From assembly GCF_032854445.1 (NCBI RefSeq), contig NC_088307.1:16006017-16070016 (forward strand): a stretch of DNA of 64,000 nucleotides, given 5' to 3'. The stretch comes from Liolophura sinensis (Eukaryota > Mollusca > Polyplacophora > Chitonida > Chitonidae). Positions 25,501-33,799 of the stretch are shown one piece after another. The first letter of the stretch is position 1, and each line of letters starts with the position of its first letter. The notes under the pieces were generated by a model. That model searched no databases and was not told the DNA's origin. It was given only the letters and a program-made list of their open reading frames with translations. The translations under genes were made by a program, and so were the position numbers.

Positions 25501-25854
25501 TAAAATTAATAACCTGACTAAAAAGCAGAAAGTGATCGCCCTGTTTTGATTTTGCATGGCAAGTCCTTCCAACCTGGGAAAAGCATACAAGTACAGGTAC
25601 GCTCATTCCAGGTCTGACCATCAGGTGTCAGAGCAGATTCACATATCAAAACATAAAGCACAACTCCTGCACTGCTTCGCACAGTTTTGAAATTCATGTA
25701 ATAGTCATGCATCTGTCAGCAGAACCGGACTTATGAATGATGAGTTTACCTCATTGATCTCCTCGGCCTCACTGATTGGCTCACTCCCCTCGGCCAGGCT
25801 AGTGACGCTGAAACCACCTCCCTGGACGGAGCTGTAGCCTGCTGAATGCTCCAT
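9484..25854 (-). CDS. TTC28-like: TPR-CHAT protein, TTC28-like (19 coding exons, 1605 aa)
   Basis: Coding exons in transcript order: 25854-25750, 24870-24661, 24220-24043, 23412-21917, 21192-20437, 19752-19565, 19309-19143, 18909-18685, 17744-17597, 16349-16177, 15443-15340, 14866-14641, 14167-14082, 13713-13556, 12763-12652, 12043-11978, 11449-11373, 10782-10686, 9729-9484. All junctions are GT-AG and the phases agree, giving 4818 bp with one terminal TAG. The ATG is fixed by an in-frame TGA five codons upstream (25867-25869). Residues 36-560 hold about eleven TPR helical pairs. Residues 615-1180 form a CHAT (caspase-like) domain. The tail to about 1445 resembles the C-terminal region of TTC28 as I recall it (motifs like NPACVQALCDLF and ILHFLGF). 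Human TTC28 is much longer with many more TPRs, so this is a compact relative. TPR arrays bind proteins; TTC28 has been linked to midzone and cytokinesis, which I do not infer here. The CHAT dyad looks lost (see findings). Exon structure is firm; orthology to TTC28 rather than a sister family is less sure. Confidence 0.87.
9784..10037 (-). mobile_element. Full-length SINE (family A) in TTC28-like intron 18
   Basis: Inverted copy with TTTATT tail, body and a complete head ending cacgggggcccc. No clear duplication seen. Confidence 0.85.
10318..10512 (+). mobile_element. Diverged SINE (family A) in TTC28-like intron 18
   Basis: Head region tggctcagacagttggttgc, a shortened body and a long AAATA tail. 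Confidence 0.65.
10570..10660 (+). mobile_element. SINE (family A) 3' fragment in TTC28-like intron 18
   Basis: Only the gaaatattcttgagtac end and an AAATA tail remain. It lies 26 bp from exon 18, on the donor side. Confidence 0.6.
10686..10782 (-). CDS. TTC28-like: TTC28-like coding exon 18 (residues 1492-1524)
   Basis: Basic segment RYCDIFSKRITDRSFSRLQE. Phase 2 in, phase 0 out. Confidence 0.75.
11373..11449 (-). CDS. TTC28-like: TTC28-like coding exon 17 (residues 1467-1492)
   Basis: Short charged exon (VRLSTPWMTVVEKPQEMTEK), placed by phase agreement with exons 16 and 18. Donor AG|GTGAAG. Confidence 0.72.
11978..12043 (-). CDS. TTC28-like: TTC28-like coding exon 16 (residues 1445-1466)
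   Basis: A 22-codon exon (VSVGMKSGKLQSLCPVIVNK), phase 0 at both ends, so it could be skipped without a frameshift. Supported by flanking ttgcag and GTAAGA sites. Confidence 0.72.
12130..12270 (+). mobile_element. Diverged SINE (family A) fragment in TTC28-like intron 15
   Basis: Has gcggatggtcacgggtttcc, aaaatgctggctgcc and gaaatattcttgagtc, with a decayed tail. Confidence 0.65.
12652..12763 (-). CDS. TTC28-like: TTC28-like coding exon 15 (residues 1407-1444)
   Basis: Leu-rich helix RRVLTAVLQLLLTVSSHKSQ. Phase 2 in, phase 0 out. Confidence 0.8.
13076..13322 (-). mobile_element. SINE (family B), 5'-truncated, in TTC28-like intron 14
   Basis: GAGT microsatellite tail, cagtcatatgacgacaaagg and ggtcaaccagtcgttgcact; the head is lost. 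Confidence 0.75.
13556..13713 (-). CDS. TTC28-like: TTC28-like coding exon 14 (residues 1355-1407)
   Basis: Encodes SEIQLKVSDLSVRPLW...VKALLLAMGFHQIG, a second copy of the L-x-A-x-G-F motif. Phase 0 in, phase 2 out. Confidence 0.82.
14082..14167 (-). CDS. TTC28-like: TTC28-like coding exon 13 (residues 1326-1354)
   Basis: Encodes DIVKNPACVQALCDLFPLTQ, which parallels the NPALQALCKL segment of TTC28. Phase 1 in, phase 0 out. Confidence 0.8.
14641..14866 (-). CDS. TTC28-like: TTC28-like coding exon 12 (residues 1251-1326)
   Basis: Contains LGAMDILHFLGFHFQ, resembling a W-x-x-L-L-x-A-x-G-F repeat in the TTC28 C-terminus. Donor GCAG|GTTAGT, phase 1 out. Confidence 0.82.
15340..15443 (-). CDS. 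TTC28-like: TTC28-like coding exon 11 (residues 1216-1250)
   Basis: Helical segment HICKVLQDNHRQPQAIHSLI, similar in position and pattern to the helix after CHAT in TTC28. Phase 1 in, phase 0 out. Confidence 0.8.
15500..15612 (+). mobile_element. SINE (family A) fragment in TTC28-like intron 10
   Basis: 3' half with tataatgctggccgcttcgg and an AAATAAATAAG tail. Confidence 0.7.
16177..16349 (-). CDS. TTC28-like: TTC28-like coding exon 10, end of CHAT (residues 1158-1216)
   Basis: FFWTPFVLIGKDV is the terminal CHAT motif (W-x-x-F-x-L-I-G). The donor is the weaker AG|GTTTGT. Phase 2 in, phase 1 out. Confidence 0.87.
16440..17010. repeat. Three tandem copies of a 150-200-bp unit in TTC28-like intron 9
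   Basis: catgtcaaaactgagattat starts units near 16501, 16650 and 16853. The second and third units share an extra gatttgaagtcgt...ctcagaagtc segment. The array begins about 90 bp from the acceptor of exon 10. Confidence 0.88.
17597..17744 (-). CDS. TTC28-like: TTC28-like coding exon 9 (residues 1109-1158)
   Basis: SQCVLQTLWAVPNSTLEVF continues the CHAT fold (typical AxxVxxSLWxVPD). Phase 1 in, phase 2 out. Confidence 0.88.
17838..18012 (-). mobile_element. Diverged SINE (family A) in TTC28-like intron 8
   Basis: Inverted copy with ggtggccagctttatc, gaagccagcatgagc and a decayed head; the tail is lost. Confidence 0.65.
18184..18327. repeat. Imperfect foldback element in TTC28-like intron 8
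   Basis: Arms 18184-18243 and 18265-18327 share ctccaacaaaaga and gatgcatgattcaatatt in inverted order, with about eight mismatches and a loop of about 20 bases. Confidence 0.8.
18685..18909 (-). CDS. TTC28-like: TTC28-like coding exon 8, CHAT active-site exon (residues 1034-1109)
   Basis: Joined to exon 7 it reads HIATFGCWDEG, where active CHAT domains have H-x-ATHG; the catalytic His position is Phe1036. Farther on, QLVVLNCGWS stands where active enzymes have LVVLSAC. Cys1085 is present but one residue early. Ends in the conserved AFLAAG, phase 1. Confidence 0.88.
19143..19309 (-). CDS. TTC28-like: TTC28-like coding exon 7 (residues 978-1034)
   Basis: Carries WQPGEDLAFAKQEV...DPLTGKDMTKQRFLEEI, the conserved CHAT segment with G-x-x-x-T-K-x-x-F, and ends in VLHI just before the catalytic-His loop. 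Phase 2 in, phase 1 out. Confidence 0.88.
19565..19752 (-). CDS. TTC28-like: TTC28-like coding exon 6 (residues 916-978)
   Basis: Ends in the CHAT strand CVIIGNPQLP, the standard GNPxLP motif. Phase 0 in, phase 2 out; Ser978 is split AG|C. Confidence 0.85.
20437..21192 (-). CDS. TTC28-like: TTC28-like coding exon 5, CHAT core with linkers (residues 664-915)
   Basis: A charged, Asn/Lys-rich linker (about 674-732) precedes YNWLLAPIEDIL and the CHAT strand LVVIPDNNLSCCPFGCL (756-772), which matches the usual L-x-I-P-x-x-x-L-x-x-x-P-F pattern. A second Ser/Pro-rich insertion (about 840-915) breaks the domain before the VIIGNP strand in the next exon. TTC28 proteins also carry linkers in these two places. 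Confidence 0.92.
21917..23412 (-). CDS. TTC28-like: TTC28-like coding exon 4, TPR array and start of CHAT (residues 165-663)
   Basis: One long 1496-bp exon carrying about eight TPRs of the 40-residue spaced LGN/TTC28 type, such as AQAYGCLGTVCASLGDWKQA. Then come the RTRAFADLL-like helix (AEAFRKRTIAEM) and the first CHAT strand pair (TALVLYFSLLPKQLLLWVLS). Ends phase 0, donor CAG|GTAAGT. Confidence 0.93.
24043..24220 (-). CDS. TTC28-like: TTC28-like coding exon 3 (residues 106-165)
   Basis: Third TPR (AHFLHGVALKYLKKSRHALK) followed by a helical linker. Ends phase 1; the split codon G|AA restores Glu165 with exon 4. Confidence 0.87.
24661..24870 (-). CDS. TTC28-like: TTC28-like coding exon 2 (residues 36-105)
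   Basis: Two TPR units (KALKTSGYSDALQFYSEAL, then ARATTYIKMKNYALAKKD) in the style of an N-terminal Hsp90-type TPR pair. Phase 0 at both ends, donor CAG|GTATAG. Confidence 0.87.
25750..25854 (-). CDS. TTC28-like: TTC28-like coding exon 1 (residues 1-35)
   Basis: Encodes the N-terminus MEHSAGYSSVQGGGF..., a Ser/Gly/Glu-rich leader with no signal peptide. It ends in GAG|GTAAAC, phase 0. A plausible 3' splice site (ttttcag) at 25919-25920 suggests the exon starts at 25918 and that a further 5' UTR exon lies upstream. Confidence 0.85.
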
Positions 25855-25918
25855 CGCTCTTGGGTCTCACTCACTTGACAGCTTACAGACTCATATTAAT
25901 ATGTCCAGGCTGATAGGT

Positions 25919-28349
25919 CTGAAAATGTATATTAGAATACGCTCTCTACATACACACTCTATAAGTCATATTAATACATGTATGAGTATATTTGGGGTGG
26001 GGGGGGGGGGAATCAAAATTTACCATTTTATATCTTGCATGGCTTCTATTTACTTTGAACCAAACATTTTAAATCATTGATGTTTATGGACAGAGCAGAG
26101 TTTGAAAGAGGTTACCTGAAAGTTGTGGCTAAATGTAACTTATGGATTCATATTTGCTAATCAAATGAAATTTTATGGATTTACCACCAATACGTCAAAT
26201 TATTGCCTGTCTACAATTATTGTGCCATTCTAAATTACAGTAAAAATTAGAATTGATATCAACTTATTACTTGGGAGTTTTTTTTGTGCTGTTCTTAAAA
26301 TCTCTGGTTTAGCCACTTTGAATTTATCTACAGCAATAAAAACAGAAGACTTGCATACATCTATATAGAGCCCATACACACTCAGTAAATAATGTTCCTG
26401 TTCAAAAATTGTAAGAATTAGAAAAAAGACTCCCGTGCCATTCGTTACAATGACCTGATAAAACTATCAAATTACAGTAACCGATCATACATGTATATTT
26501 GGGCCACTCTTCCAAAGGTCATCCTTCTGGTCCAAAATTTCTGTCACATGAAGTTGTTAGACTATCTCCTCCTGAAAGGAAAGAAATATTGCACTGAAGG
26601 AAATGAGAAAATGCATTAGTTCCAGTACAAATAACAGTCTTACAAGTGTATTAAAGAGCATACACAGTTTAGAATCATTCATCAAATTATAGCATGCAAA
26701 TTTACAAGATTGTATTTTGAGTGAACGAGTAATAACATAATAATGATCCACTGAAAAAAGGAAGTTAGAATTCACAACACATAATCCCATGTATATAGTT
26801 AAGTGAAGAATCAACTTCAACCTTGTCCAAGATCGCTCTGACATTGTGTCTGGCAGAATTTTGTTCTGATGTAGCTGCCGTGGCATTGTGTCATGCCGTT
26901 AGAGACAAAAAATTACCCATCAAATACGTCTCCACGGCCTGAAGTTTGCAGACACTTGTGTTCCTTATCTTTACGCTTGTCGAAGTACCACAAGCACAAC
27001 GATTGGCCAACAACATTTTAATCACTTCTATATAAAAGCATCAAAGGATGCTTTTGTATTAACTGACACAAGAGCACAATAGCTTAGTAAATCGATTTCC
27101 TACTTTCTGGGACAAGGCTTATGCTGTCGTTGTTGTTGTTTACTTGTAGTCCAGGGTGATCGCCTAATCTAGCTAAATTTACATGCCATGTTGCATTTAT
27201 TTTATGTCAGTCACCTTAGTCACGACAAGACATGCCAGAGATGCAGCCAGAATCATGGTTTTGCGAACAAAACAACGAAGAATTTAACGCGTGTTTAACT
27301 ATATTTTCCGCGAAGAAGTCGGTAACCATCCAAACATTACCTAAAAAGATCACCTTAATGCTTGGTTTAAATGCCTCGTGCTCCCACGGGAGGACCTCGG
27401 TCAAACGTCTGCTATAACCTTCTTCGGGTCTTGTAGCGCCACCTGGTAGCCCAATAGTGCCATTATTTTGCTCAAGGATATTAAATTAAAAAATCAAGGT
27501 AAAACTCAACACAATTATAAGAAACAGTTAAACAAAAATAGATTTATTAAAGCTTTTTTTTCCAATAAATAGAATGCATTATTTTTGGTTTGAAGTTATT
27601 CTTGTTGCATTGTTAAACACATCAAAATGCTCATATCTCTTAAAATATCTTGTGATCATACGCAAACGTCACCGCCTTTACCGCTTTTTGATTGAGTTAA
27701 GGTTTTTACAAACCTGACATACTTTCGGTTAGTAACACGTGGCTTTCAGTTTAAAATGCTTCTTACATGTACACTTATTTCGTGAATGCTGGCTTTTGTG
27801 TAAATTCATTCTGGTATATTGTGGGATAAATCAATTCCAGTTGAATTTCCGCTTACCGTTATTCCAGTAAGAAATTTAGATTAAGTTTTGGCTCAGGCCA
27901 TAGTCTTCAAACACGCCATCAAAATGATCGTTCACCGTTGATCGATCAAATTTATTATTGGACATACAGTGTTACTGTGTGACTAGATTACAAAAGTGGA
28001 AATGTAAGGTTTTAAAAAGTGAGATTTCAAATGTGTACGTCCCATTAATATGGTTAACAAATATATACTCGACATGTATGCTTACCGGCCATGCTATACC
28101 GGTAGGCGTACTGCATAATATTATTCCAAGTTGAACTGTATATTATGTTTAAGTGTGATTTATACATTGGCAATTTGCATGTAACAGACGCAGCAAAATC
28201 TAGCCCAACAGGGCTATGTTTATGTATAAATGGACAGATCTATGTTTATACATTTAAAGCTTTTTAACACAGGCCGACAAGGAGAGCTAGACATAATAAC
28301 GATAGTACATGTACCTTTTTTTCTTTTATGTATGATTATCTTTGACAGG
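25919..28349. promoter_or_regulatory. Shared upstream region of the divergent TTC28-like and torsin genes
   Basis: The two start codons face away from each other across about 2.5 kb. No conserved coding region is visible here. Small open frames at 26557-26886 (minus) and 27232-27417 (plus) match nothing I know. Both genes appear to have a spliced 5' UTR, so the promoters should lie inside this interval; no TATA box or CpG island is obvious. A G-run lies near 25993-26010. Confidence 0.4.
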
Positions 28350-28370
28350 TTCAAGAAAGACTTAGAGAAA

Positions 28371-28433
28371 TGCAGATATGGGTGATGCAGATAAAACTGG
28401 ATTCCACCACAGTGGTGGCCTCCAAAATATGAC
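28371..28433 (+). promoter_or_regulatory. Upstream ORF overlapping the torsin start codon
   Basis: An ATG seven bases before the main ATG, in another frame, opens a 20-codon ORF that ends in TGA inside the torsin coding region. It has a purine at -3. If the mature 5' UTR includes it, it would reduce or regulate initiation at the main start. Confidence 0.5.
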
Positions 28434-29880
28434 AACACCAGCTCGTAAATCTGACCAATGGCATCGCTTGGCTGCGCTTGTACGCTCATCTCAGAAAACT
28501 TTTGTGACCAGTTCACCTGAGTCAAAGGGGCTGCCCCGAGCGAAAACGCTTGCTGACATTCCAAAAGGAGTAACTCTTCCTGCAGAAAGTACAACTGCAT
28601 TTCGAAGATCTCTGAGCACAAACTTCACTCCTAATGCAAACTTTGAAAATTCTCCGAGCAAAATACGTTCCTTGACCAAAGGATATAAAGGTCAGACATA
28701 TGGTATGCGGGGAAGTGGACAGTCTTCAAAGAGATTTAATGCAGATTTCAACAAGAGTGATGGAGGTCAAATGTCAAGAAGCCAGAGACGGAGAACCCAT
28801 GATGGTTGCTTTAAGGACAGAGCAAAATCATCCAAATCAAGCAAATTTAGTGACGTTTCGTTGGAATCAATCAGTGACCCATACTCCCAGAAGTATCTTT
28901 GCACCTTCATGCTTGTAGCAGTTATGGTTGGCATGGTTGTGATGCTGCTAACCAACAGCATTGTTTTAAATGTGTCCAGGTCCAGACCAGTCAACAGAAG
29001 ATTAACAGGAGATGACATTAGTTTACTGGAAAAAAATTTAAGGGAAAAAGTGTTTGGCCAGCATATAGCAAGAAAAGTTGTTGTGGACATGTTGAAAACA
29101 GTTACTTCAGTAGACCATGAAACAAGACAGTTACATGATGGTGTGAAAATGGCCGTACTCTCTCTTCATGGATGGACTGGCGTGGGAAAAACTTTTCTCA
29201 CTCAACAGGTCCTGAACTCATTAAACCCAGAAAAATTTATACGTTATATTATTCCGATTCATTTTCCTCACAGTCTTGATGATGAGACCAGTGAAACAGT
29301 GATTCTGGATGCTGTCACATCCAACATCAGCCAGTCTGCGGTCAGTGTAATAATATTTGATGAAATGGACAAAGCCTCACGCGGAGTCCTGGAAGGAATT
29401 GCTAAGTCCCTGTTGCACATCAAGATAGATAACTCCTGCAGTAATGCAACAGTAATTGTCCTGTTTGTTAGCAATAGTCAAGGACAAAAGCTCAACAATC
29501 GTCTTTTCAAGCTCCTTTCTCAGGGAAAAAGACGAGAAGATCTTCAATCTGCCGACTTTGATGAAGTGTTTCGACCATCTTTAATGGCAGATGGTGACAT
29601 TTACAAGGGTTACCCTGGAGAATATTGGTATGATGTGTTTACCAACCAAGGTCTCATAGACACATTTGTCCCGTTTCTTCCACTGAATCTTGCTCACGTA
29701 CAACAGTGTGTTCATCACAGTCTACAGGAAAAGGGCATGAAGCCAACAGTGGACCTAGTGGATGGAATAACAAGGGAGCTGTCATTATTTCAGCCCACTG
29801 GCTTGACTGGGCATTATTCTCAGACAGGCTGTAAAAGAGTGTCAGAAAAGGTTGATTTGCATTCAGATCATCTTTTCTGA
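28378..29880 (+). CDS. TOR4A-like: Torsin-family AAA+ ATPase, TOR4A-like (500 aa, single coding exon)
   Basis: Residues 1-170 are a basic Ser/Arg/Lys-rich N-terminal region. One membrane segment lies near 173-198 (FMLVAVMVGMVVMLLTNSIV). The torsin core follows: LREKVFGQHIA (221-231), Walker A GWTGVGKT (265-272), Walker B VIIFDEMDK (324-332), a sensor-1-like VLFVSNS, the IDTFVPFLPL motif and the C-terminal GCK (484-486) found in torsins. The start is fixed by an in-frame TAG at 28363-28365. The N-terminal cytosolic-type region with a single membrane anchor fits TOR4A better than the signal-peptide-bearing TOR1-3. Torsins act in the ER/nuclear envelope lumen and depend on LAP1/LULL1-type activators; that is family knowledge. 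A 3' splice site (tttgacag) ends at about 28349, implying a separate 5' UTR exon. Divergent to the TTC28-like gene. Confidence 0.9.
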   Translation: MGDADKTGFHHSGGLQNMTTPARKSDQWHRLAALVRSSQKTFVTSSPESKGLPRAKTLADIPKGVTLPAESTTAFRRSLSTNFTPNANFENSPSKIRSLTKGYKGQTYGMRGSGQSSKRFNADFNKSDGGQMSRSQRRRTHDGCFKDRAKSSKSSKFSDVSLESISDPYSQKYLCTFMLVAVMVGMVVMLLTNSIVLNVSRSRPVNRRLTGDDISLLEKNLREKVFGQHIARKVVVDMLKTVTSVDHETRQLHDGVKMAVLSLHGWTGVGKTFLTQQVLNSLNPEKFIRYIIPIHFPHSLDDETSETVILDAVTSNISQSAVSVIIFDEMDKASRGVLEGIAKSLLHIKIDNSCSNATVIVLFVSNSQGQKLNNRLFKLLSQGKRREDLQSADFDEVFRPSLMADGDIYKGYPGEYWYDVFTNQGLIDTFVPFLPLNLAHVQQCVHHSLQEKGMKPTVDLVDGITRELSLFQPTGLTGHYSQTGCKRVSEKVDLHSDHLF

Positions 29881-29941
29881 GCGACTATATTAAGCCTTAC
29901 AAACTTTCCAGAAAGCTATGTTTATATCGAGTTCAGGCCAT

Positions 29942-30003
29942 AATAAAAAGTAGGATTGTTGGGCTTTTGATGGAACTTTTTTTAATCCATAAATCAGAAT
30001 AAA
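29942..30003 (+). terminator. Candidate poly(A) signals of the torsin gene
   Basis: Two AATAAA hexamers at 29942-29947 and 29998-30003, 62 and 118 bases after the stop, predict a short 3' UTR. Confidence 0.55.
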
Positions 30004-30294
30004 ATGAAAAAAACTGACCCACCTTGTTTCTTCTCATAGGGATATGTTACACCCAACAAAGAATTTATTAAGGATGGCCTTACATGAGGAAATGTATTCC
30101 TGTGCCAAAAGTAACTAATGTAAAGATAACAAAAAAAAAATTGTGAAAATACATTTGTTTAAAGTTTGTATTTTTTTTGTAGTTGAAGCTAGCAGCTATA
30201 AGAAAGTCAGTGTTTCTAAGGATACGAGGGCCATCTCCACGCTACATGCACATATATAAATACATGTATGTATAATATGTCTGTGATATTCATG

Positions 30295-33110
30295 ATGCTT
30301 TCTGCACTTACCACTGTCATCATGATGCTTATGGTATTACCACTGTTATCATGGTGCTTATTGCATTACCACAATCATCATGGTGCTTATTGTATTACTG
30401 TCATCATGGTGCTTATTGTATTACCACTGTTGTCATGATGCTTAGTGTATTACCACTGTCATCACAGTACTTATTGTATTACCACTGTCATCACAGTGCT
30501 TATTGTATTGCCACTGTCATTATGGTGCTCATTGTGTGGCAGACTCGAGGATGAGCTACAGAGAAGTTCCAGAGGACAGTAGAAGGTATTATTTTCTTGT
30601 GTGATGTTACACTGTGTGTGTGTGTACTTCATATATGTTTTATGAGTACTTGTACACCAATAATTGTGATGTAATAAAGGAATGAACAACTGTCATCATG
30701 ATGCTTTTTGTATTACTGTCATCATGGTGCTTATTGTATTACCACTGTCATCATGATGCTGATTGCATTACCACTGTCATCATGATGCTTATTGCATTAC
30801 CACTGTCATCATGATGCTTATTGTATTACTGTCATCATGATGCTTATTGCATTACCACTGTCATGATGCTTATTGTATTACTGTCATCATGATGCTTATT
30901 GTATTACTGTTATCATGATGCTTATTGCATTACCACTGTCATCATGATGCTTATTGCATTACCACTGTCATCATGATGCTTATTGTATTACTGTCATCAT
31001 GATGCTTATTGTATTACCACTGTCGTCATGATGCTTATTGTATTACCACTGTCGTCATGGTGCTTATTGTATTACCACTGTCATCATGGTGCTCATTGTA
31101 TGACCACTGTCATCATGATGCTTATTGTATTACCACTGTCATCATGTTGCTTATTGTATTACCGCAGTCATCATGGTGCTTATTGTATTACTGTCATCAT
31201 GGTGCTTATTGTATTACCACTGTCATCATGTTGCTTATTGTATTACCGCAGTCATCATGGTGCTTATTGTATTACTGTCATCATGGTGCTTACTGTAACT
31301 ACATGCACAAGTCCACTGTTGTCCTGGTTTTTATTATATTTTTACTATCATCATTGTGCATATTGTTTTTCTATTGTGCTCATGGTGTGTATTGTATTTC
31401 TACTGTCATCATGGTGCATATTGTATTTCTATTGTGCTCATGGTTTGTATTGTATTTCTACTGTCATCATTGTGCATATTCTACTGTCATCATTGTGCAT
31501 ATTGTATTTCTATTGTGCTCATGGTGTGTATTATATTTATACTGTCATCATTGTGCATATTGTATTTCTACTGTGCTCATGGTGTGTTGTATTTCTACTG
31601 TCATCATTGTGCATATTCTACTGTCATCATTGTGCATATTGTATTTCTATTATCCTCATGGTGTGTATTGTATTTCTACTGTCATGGTGCATATTGTATT
31701 TTTATTGACCTCATGGTACGCATTGCATTTCTACTGCCATCATGGTGGATATTGTATTTCTACTGTCATTGCATGTATTGTGTTTTCTGTTGTCATCATT
31801 GTATGTATTGTATTTCTGCTGTCATTTTGGTATAAATTGTATTACCATTGTCTTCATGGTGTTTGTTGTATAATACCACTGTGATAAAGGTGCTTATTTG
31901 TATGACCAGTCATGATGGTGCCTCTTGTATTACCATGCACTGCAATGGTGCTGATTGTATTACCACTGTCATGATGGTTCTTATTGTATTACCACTGTCA
32001 TGGTGGTGCTTGTTGGATAATACCAGTGTCATCATGGTGATTATTGTATTACCACTGGTCTGATAATGCTTTTTGTATTACAAAGTGCTGTCATCTCAAC
32101 CAGGGCTTATTGCATCGCCGCTGATGGTACTCATGCTATCACCTTTATCCTCATGGCACTCATGTCATTACCTCTGTCTGCATGGTGTTCATGAAATTAT
32201 CTGTGTAATTACCTAGAGCTGACCTCATGGTGCACATGATATTACCTCTGTCCTCAAGGTGCACATGACATTACCTCTGTCCTCATGGCGATCATGACAT
32301 TACTTCTGTCCTCATGGCGATCATGACATTACCTCTGTCCTCATGGTGATCGTGGCATTACCTGTCCTCATAGTGCTCATAGCATTACCTCTGTCCCATA
32401 GTGTTCATAGCATTATCTCCATCCTCATAGTGCTCGTGGCATTATCTCTGTCCTCATGTCGATCATGGCATTATCTCTACCCTCTTAGTGTTGAAGGCAT
32501 TACCTCTGTCCTCTTGGTGGCATTACCTCTGCCCTCATGGTGCTCATGACATTACCTCTGTCCTCATAGTGCTCATAGCATTATCTCCATCCTCATAGTG
32601 CTCGTGGCATTATCTCTGTCCTCTTGGTGGCATTACCTCTGTCCTCATGGTGCTCATGACATTAAATGTACCTCTGTCCATATGATGCTCAGTACTTTAC
32701 CTCTGGGGGCCTCCGTGGCTCAGTCGGTTAGCGCGCTAGCGCAGCGTAATGACCCAGGAGCCTCTCACCAATGCGGTCGTTGTGAGTTCAAGTCCAGCTC
32801 ATGCTGGCTTCCTCTCCGGCCGTAAGTGGGAAGGTCTGCCAGCAACCCGCGGATGGTCGTGGGTTTCCCCCGGGCTGTGCCCGGTTTCCACTCACCATTA
32901 TGCTGGCTGCCGTCGTATAAGTGAAATATTCTTGAGTAGGGCGTAAAACACCAATCAAATAAATAAGTAAATAACTTTACCTCTGCCCTCATGGTGCTCA
33001 CAGCATTACCTCATGGTGCTTAAAACATTAAATGCACATCAGTCCATATGGTGCTCAGTACATTACCTCTGTCCTGATGGTCCTCGATCCTGACGTTACC
33101 CAACACTGCC
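30295..33110. repeat. About 29-bp minisatellite, 2.8 kb, downstream of the torsin gene
   Basis: Units share attgtattaccactgtcat and catggtgctt, with shorter 26-bp forms. The motif drifts along the array, first to gtgcatattgtatttcta and later to ctcatgacattacctctgtc. The SINE at 32706-32973 interrupts it. Long open frames here come from the repeat and are not genes. Confidence 0.92.
32706..32973 (+). mobile_element. Full-length tRNA-derived SINE (family A) with target-site duplication
   Basis: The head GGCCTCCGTGGCTCAGTCGG contains a pol III A-box, and GAGTTCAAGTCC is the B-box. The conserved body ends in GAAATATTCTTGAGTA and an AAATA-type tail. A perfect 12-bp duplication (actttacctctg) flanks it at 32694-32705 and 32974-32985. 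It is inserted in the torsin-downstream minisatellite. Confidence 0.9.
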
Positions 33111-33799
33111 CAGGTGACGTAGTGTTCAGGGTGCCAAAGATATGATGTTAGTAAAACATTACTGAGTGTATATCAGTAATCATTGGTAAGAAAAAGAAAA
33201 TGAGCCTATTTTAGTGTTTATGGTATGAACAAGTCATCCAAGTCCTTGTTAGAATGTATTTTGTTCCCACTACAATTATTCCAGCTTCGTTGTCATGCTG
33301 TCAGTATTTTTCTTAATGCTTGTTGCGGATGACTGGTGAGGCAGTGAATCAGCATATGAACTCTTAATGAAGTGCGTTTATATGTCTAACAGTTCAGTAA
33401 GGAAGAAAAGCAACCAGTGCCTCCTGTGACCTTTCTTAGCAAACTCATGTTGTATCCTTCAGACTAGTGGAGGCTGTGCTGGAGAAAGAGGGAACAGTTT
33501 TAGTAATTGTTGTGCAGATTTCTAATGTGGTTAATACATATCTCTGTGATCTATATTAAATGATATATTATAGCCTGGTCATGATTCTCAGAATTCGGTT
33601 ATTCCAGCAAATTCGCAAAGTGCTACCCGTGATATCTTGTTTTCCTGTGTTACAATATTTGTTAAACCCCAAGAGATGGTGTTTATGCTTAAGTTACCCA
33701 TATAGTGATAAAATATGGTTTGTAAATAAAAGAATATTAATTCCACATTAAATGAATGGCTTCGCTCCTTTTTTTCCATTAGCTGTTTATTTATGATGT

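Noticed and set aside
27232-27417. Small ORF between the divergent genes as a conserved peptide
   Set aside because: Equally open on the opposite strand and no recognisable sequence; more likely promoter or 5' UTR DNA.
30983-31884. Open frames of 159-291 codons rich in Cys/Tyr/His/Val
   Set aside because: They are translations of the 29-bp minisatellite in different frames, with no start context, splice sites or domain.
32708-32795. tRNA gene
   Set aside because: A- and B-box are present, but the region lacks a cloverleaf and is the head of a SINE with tail and target duplication.
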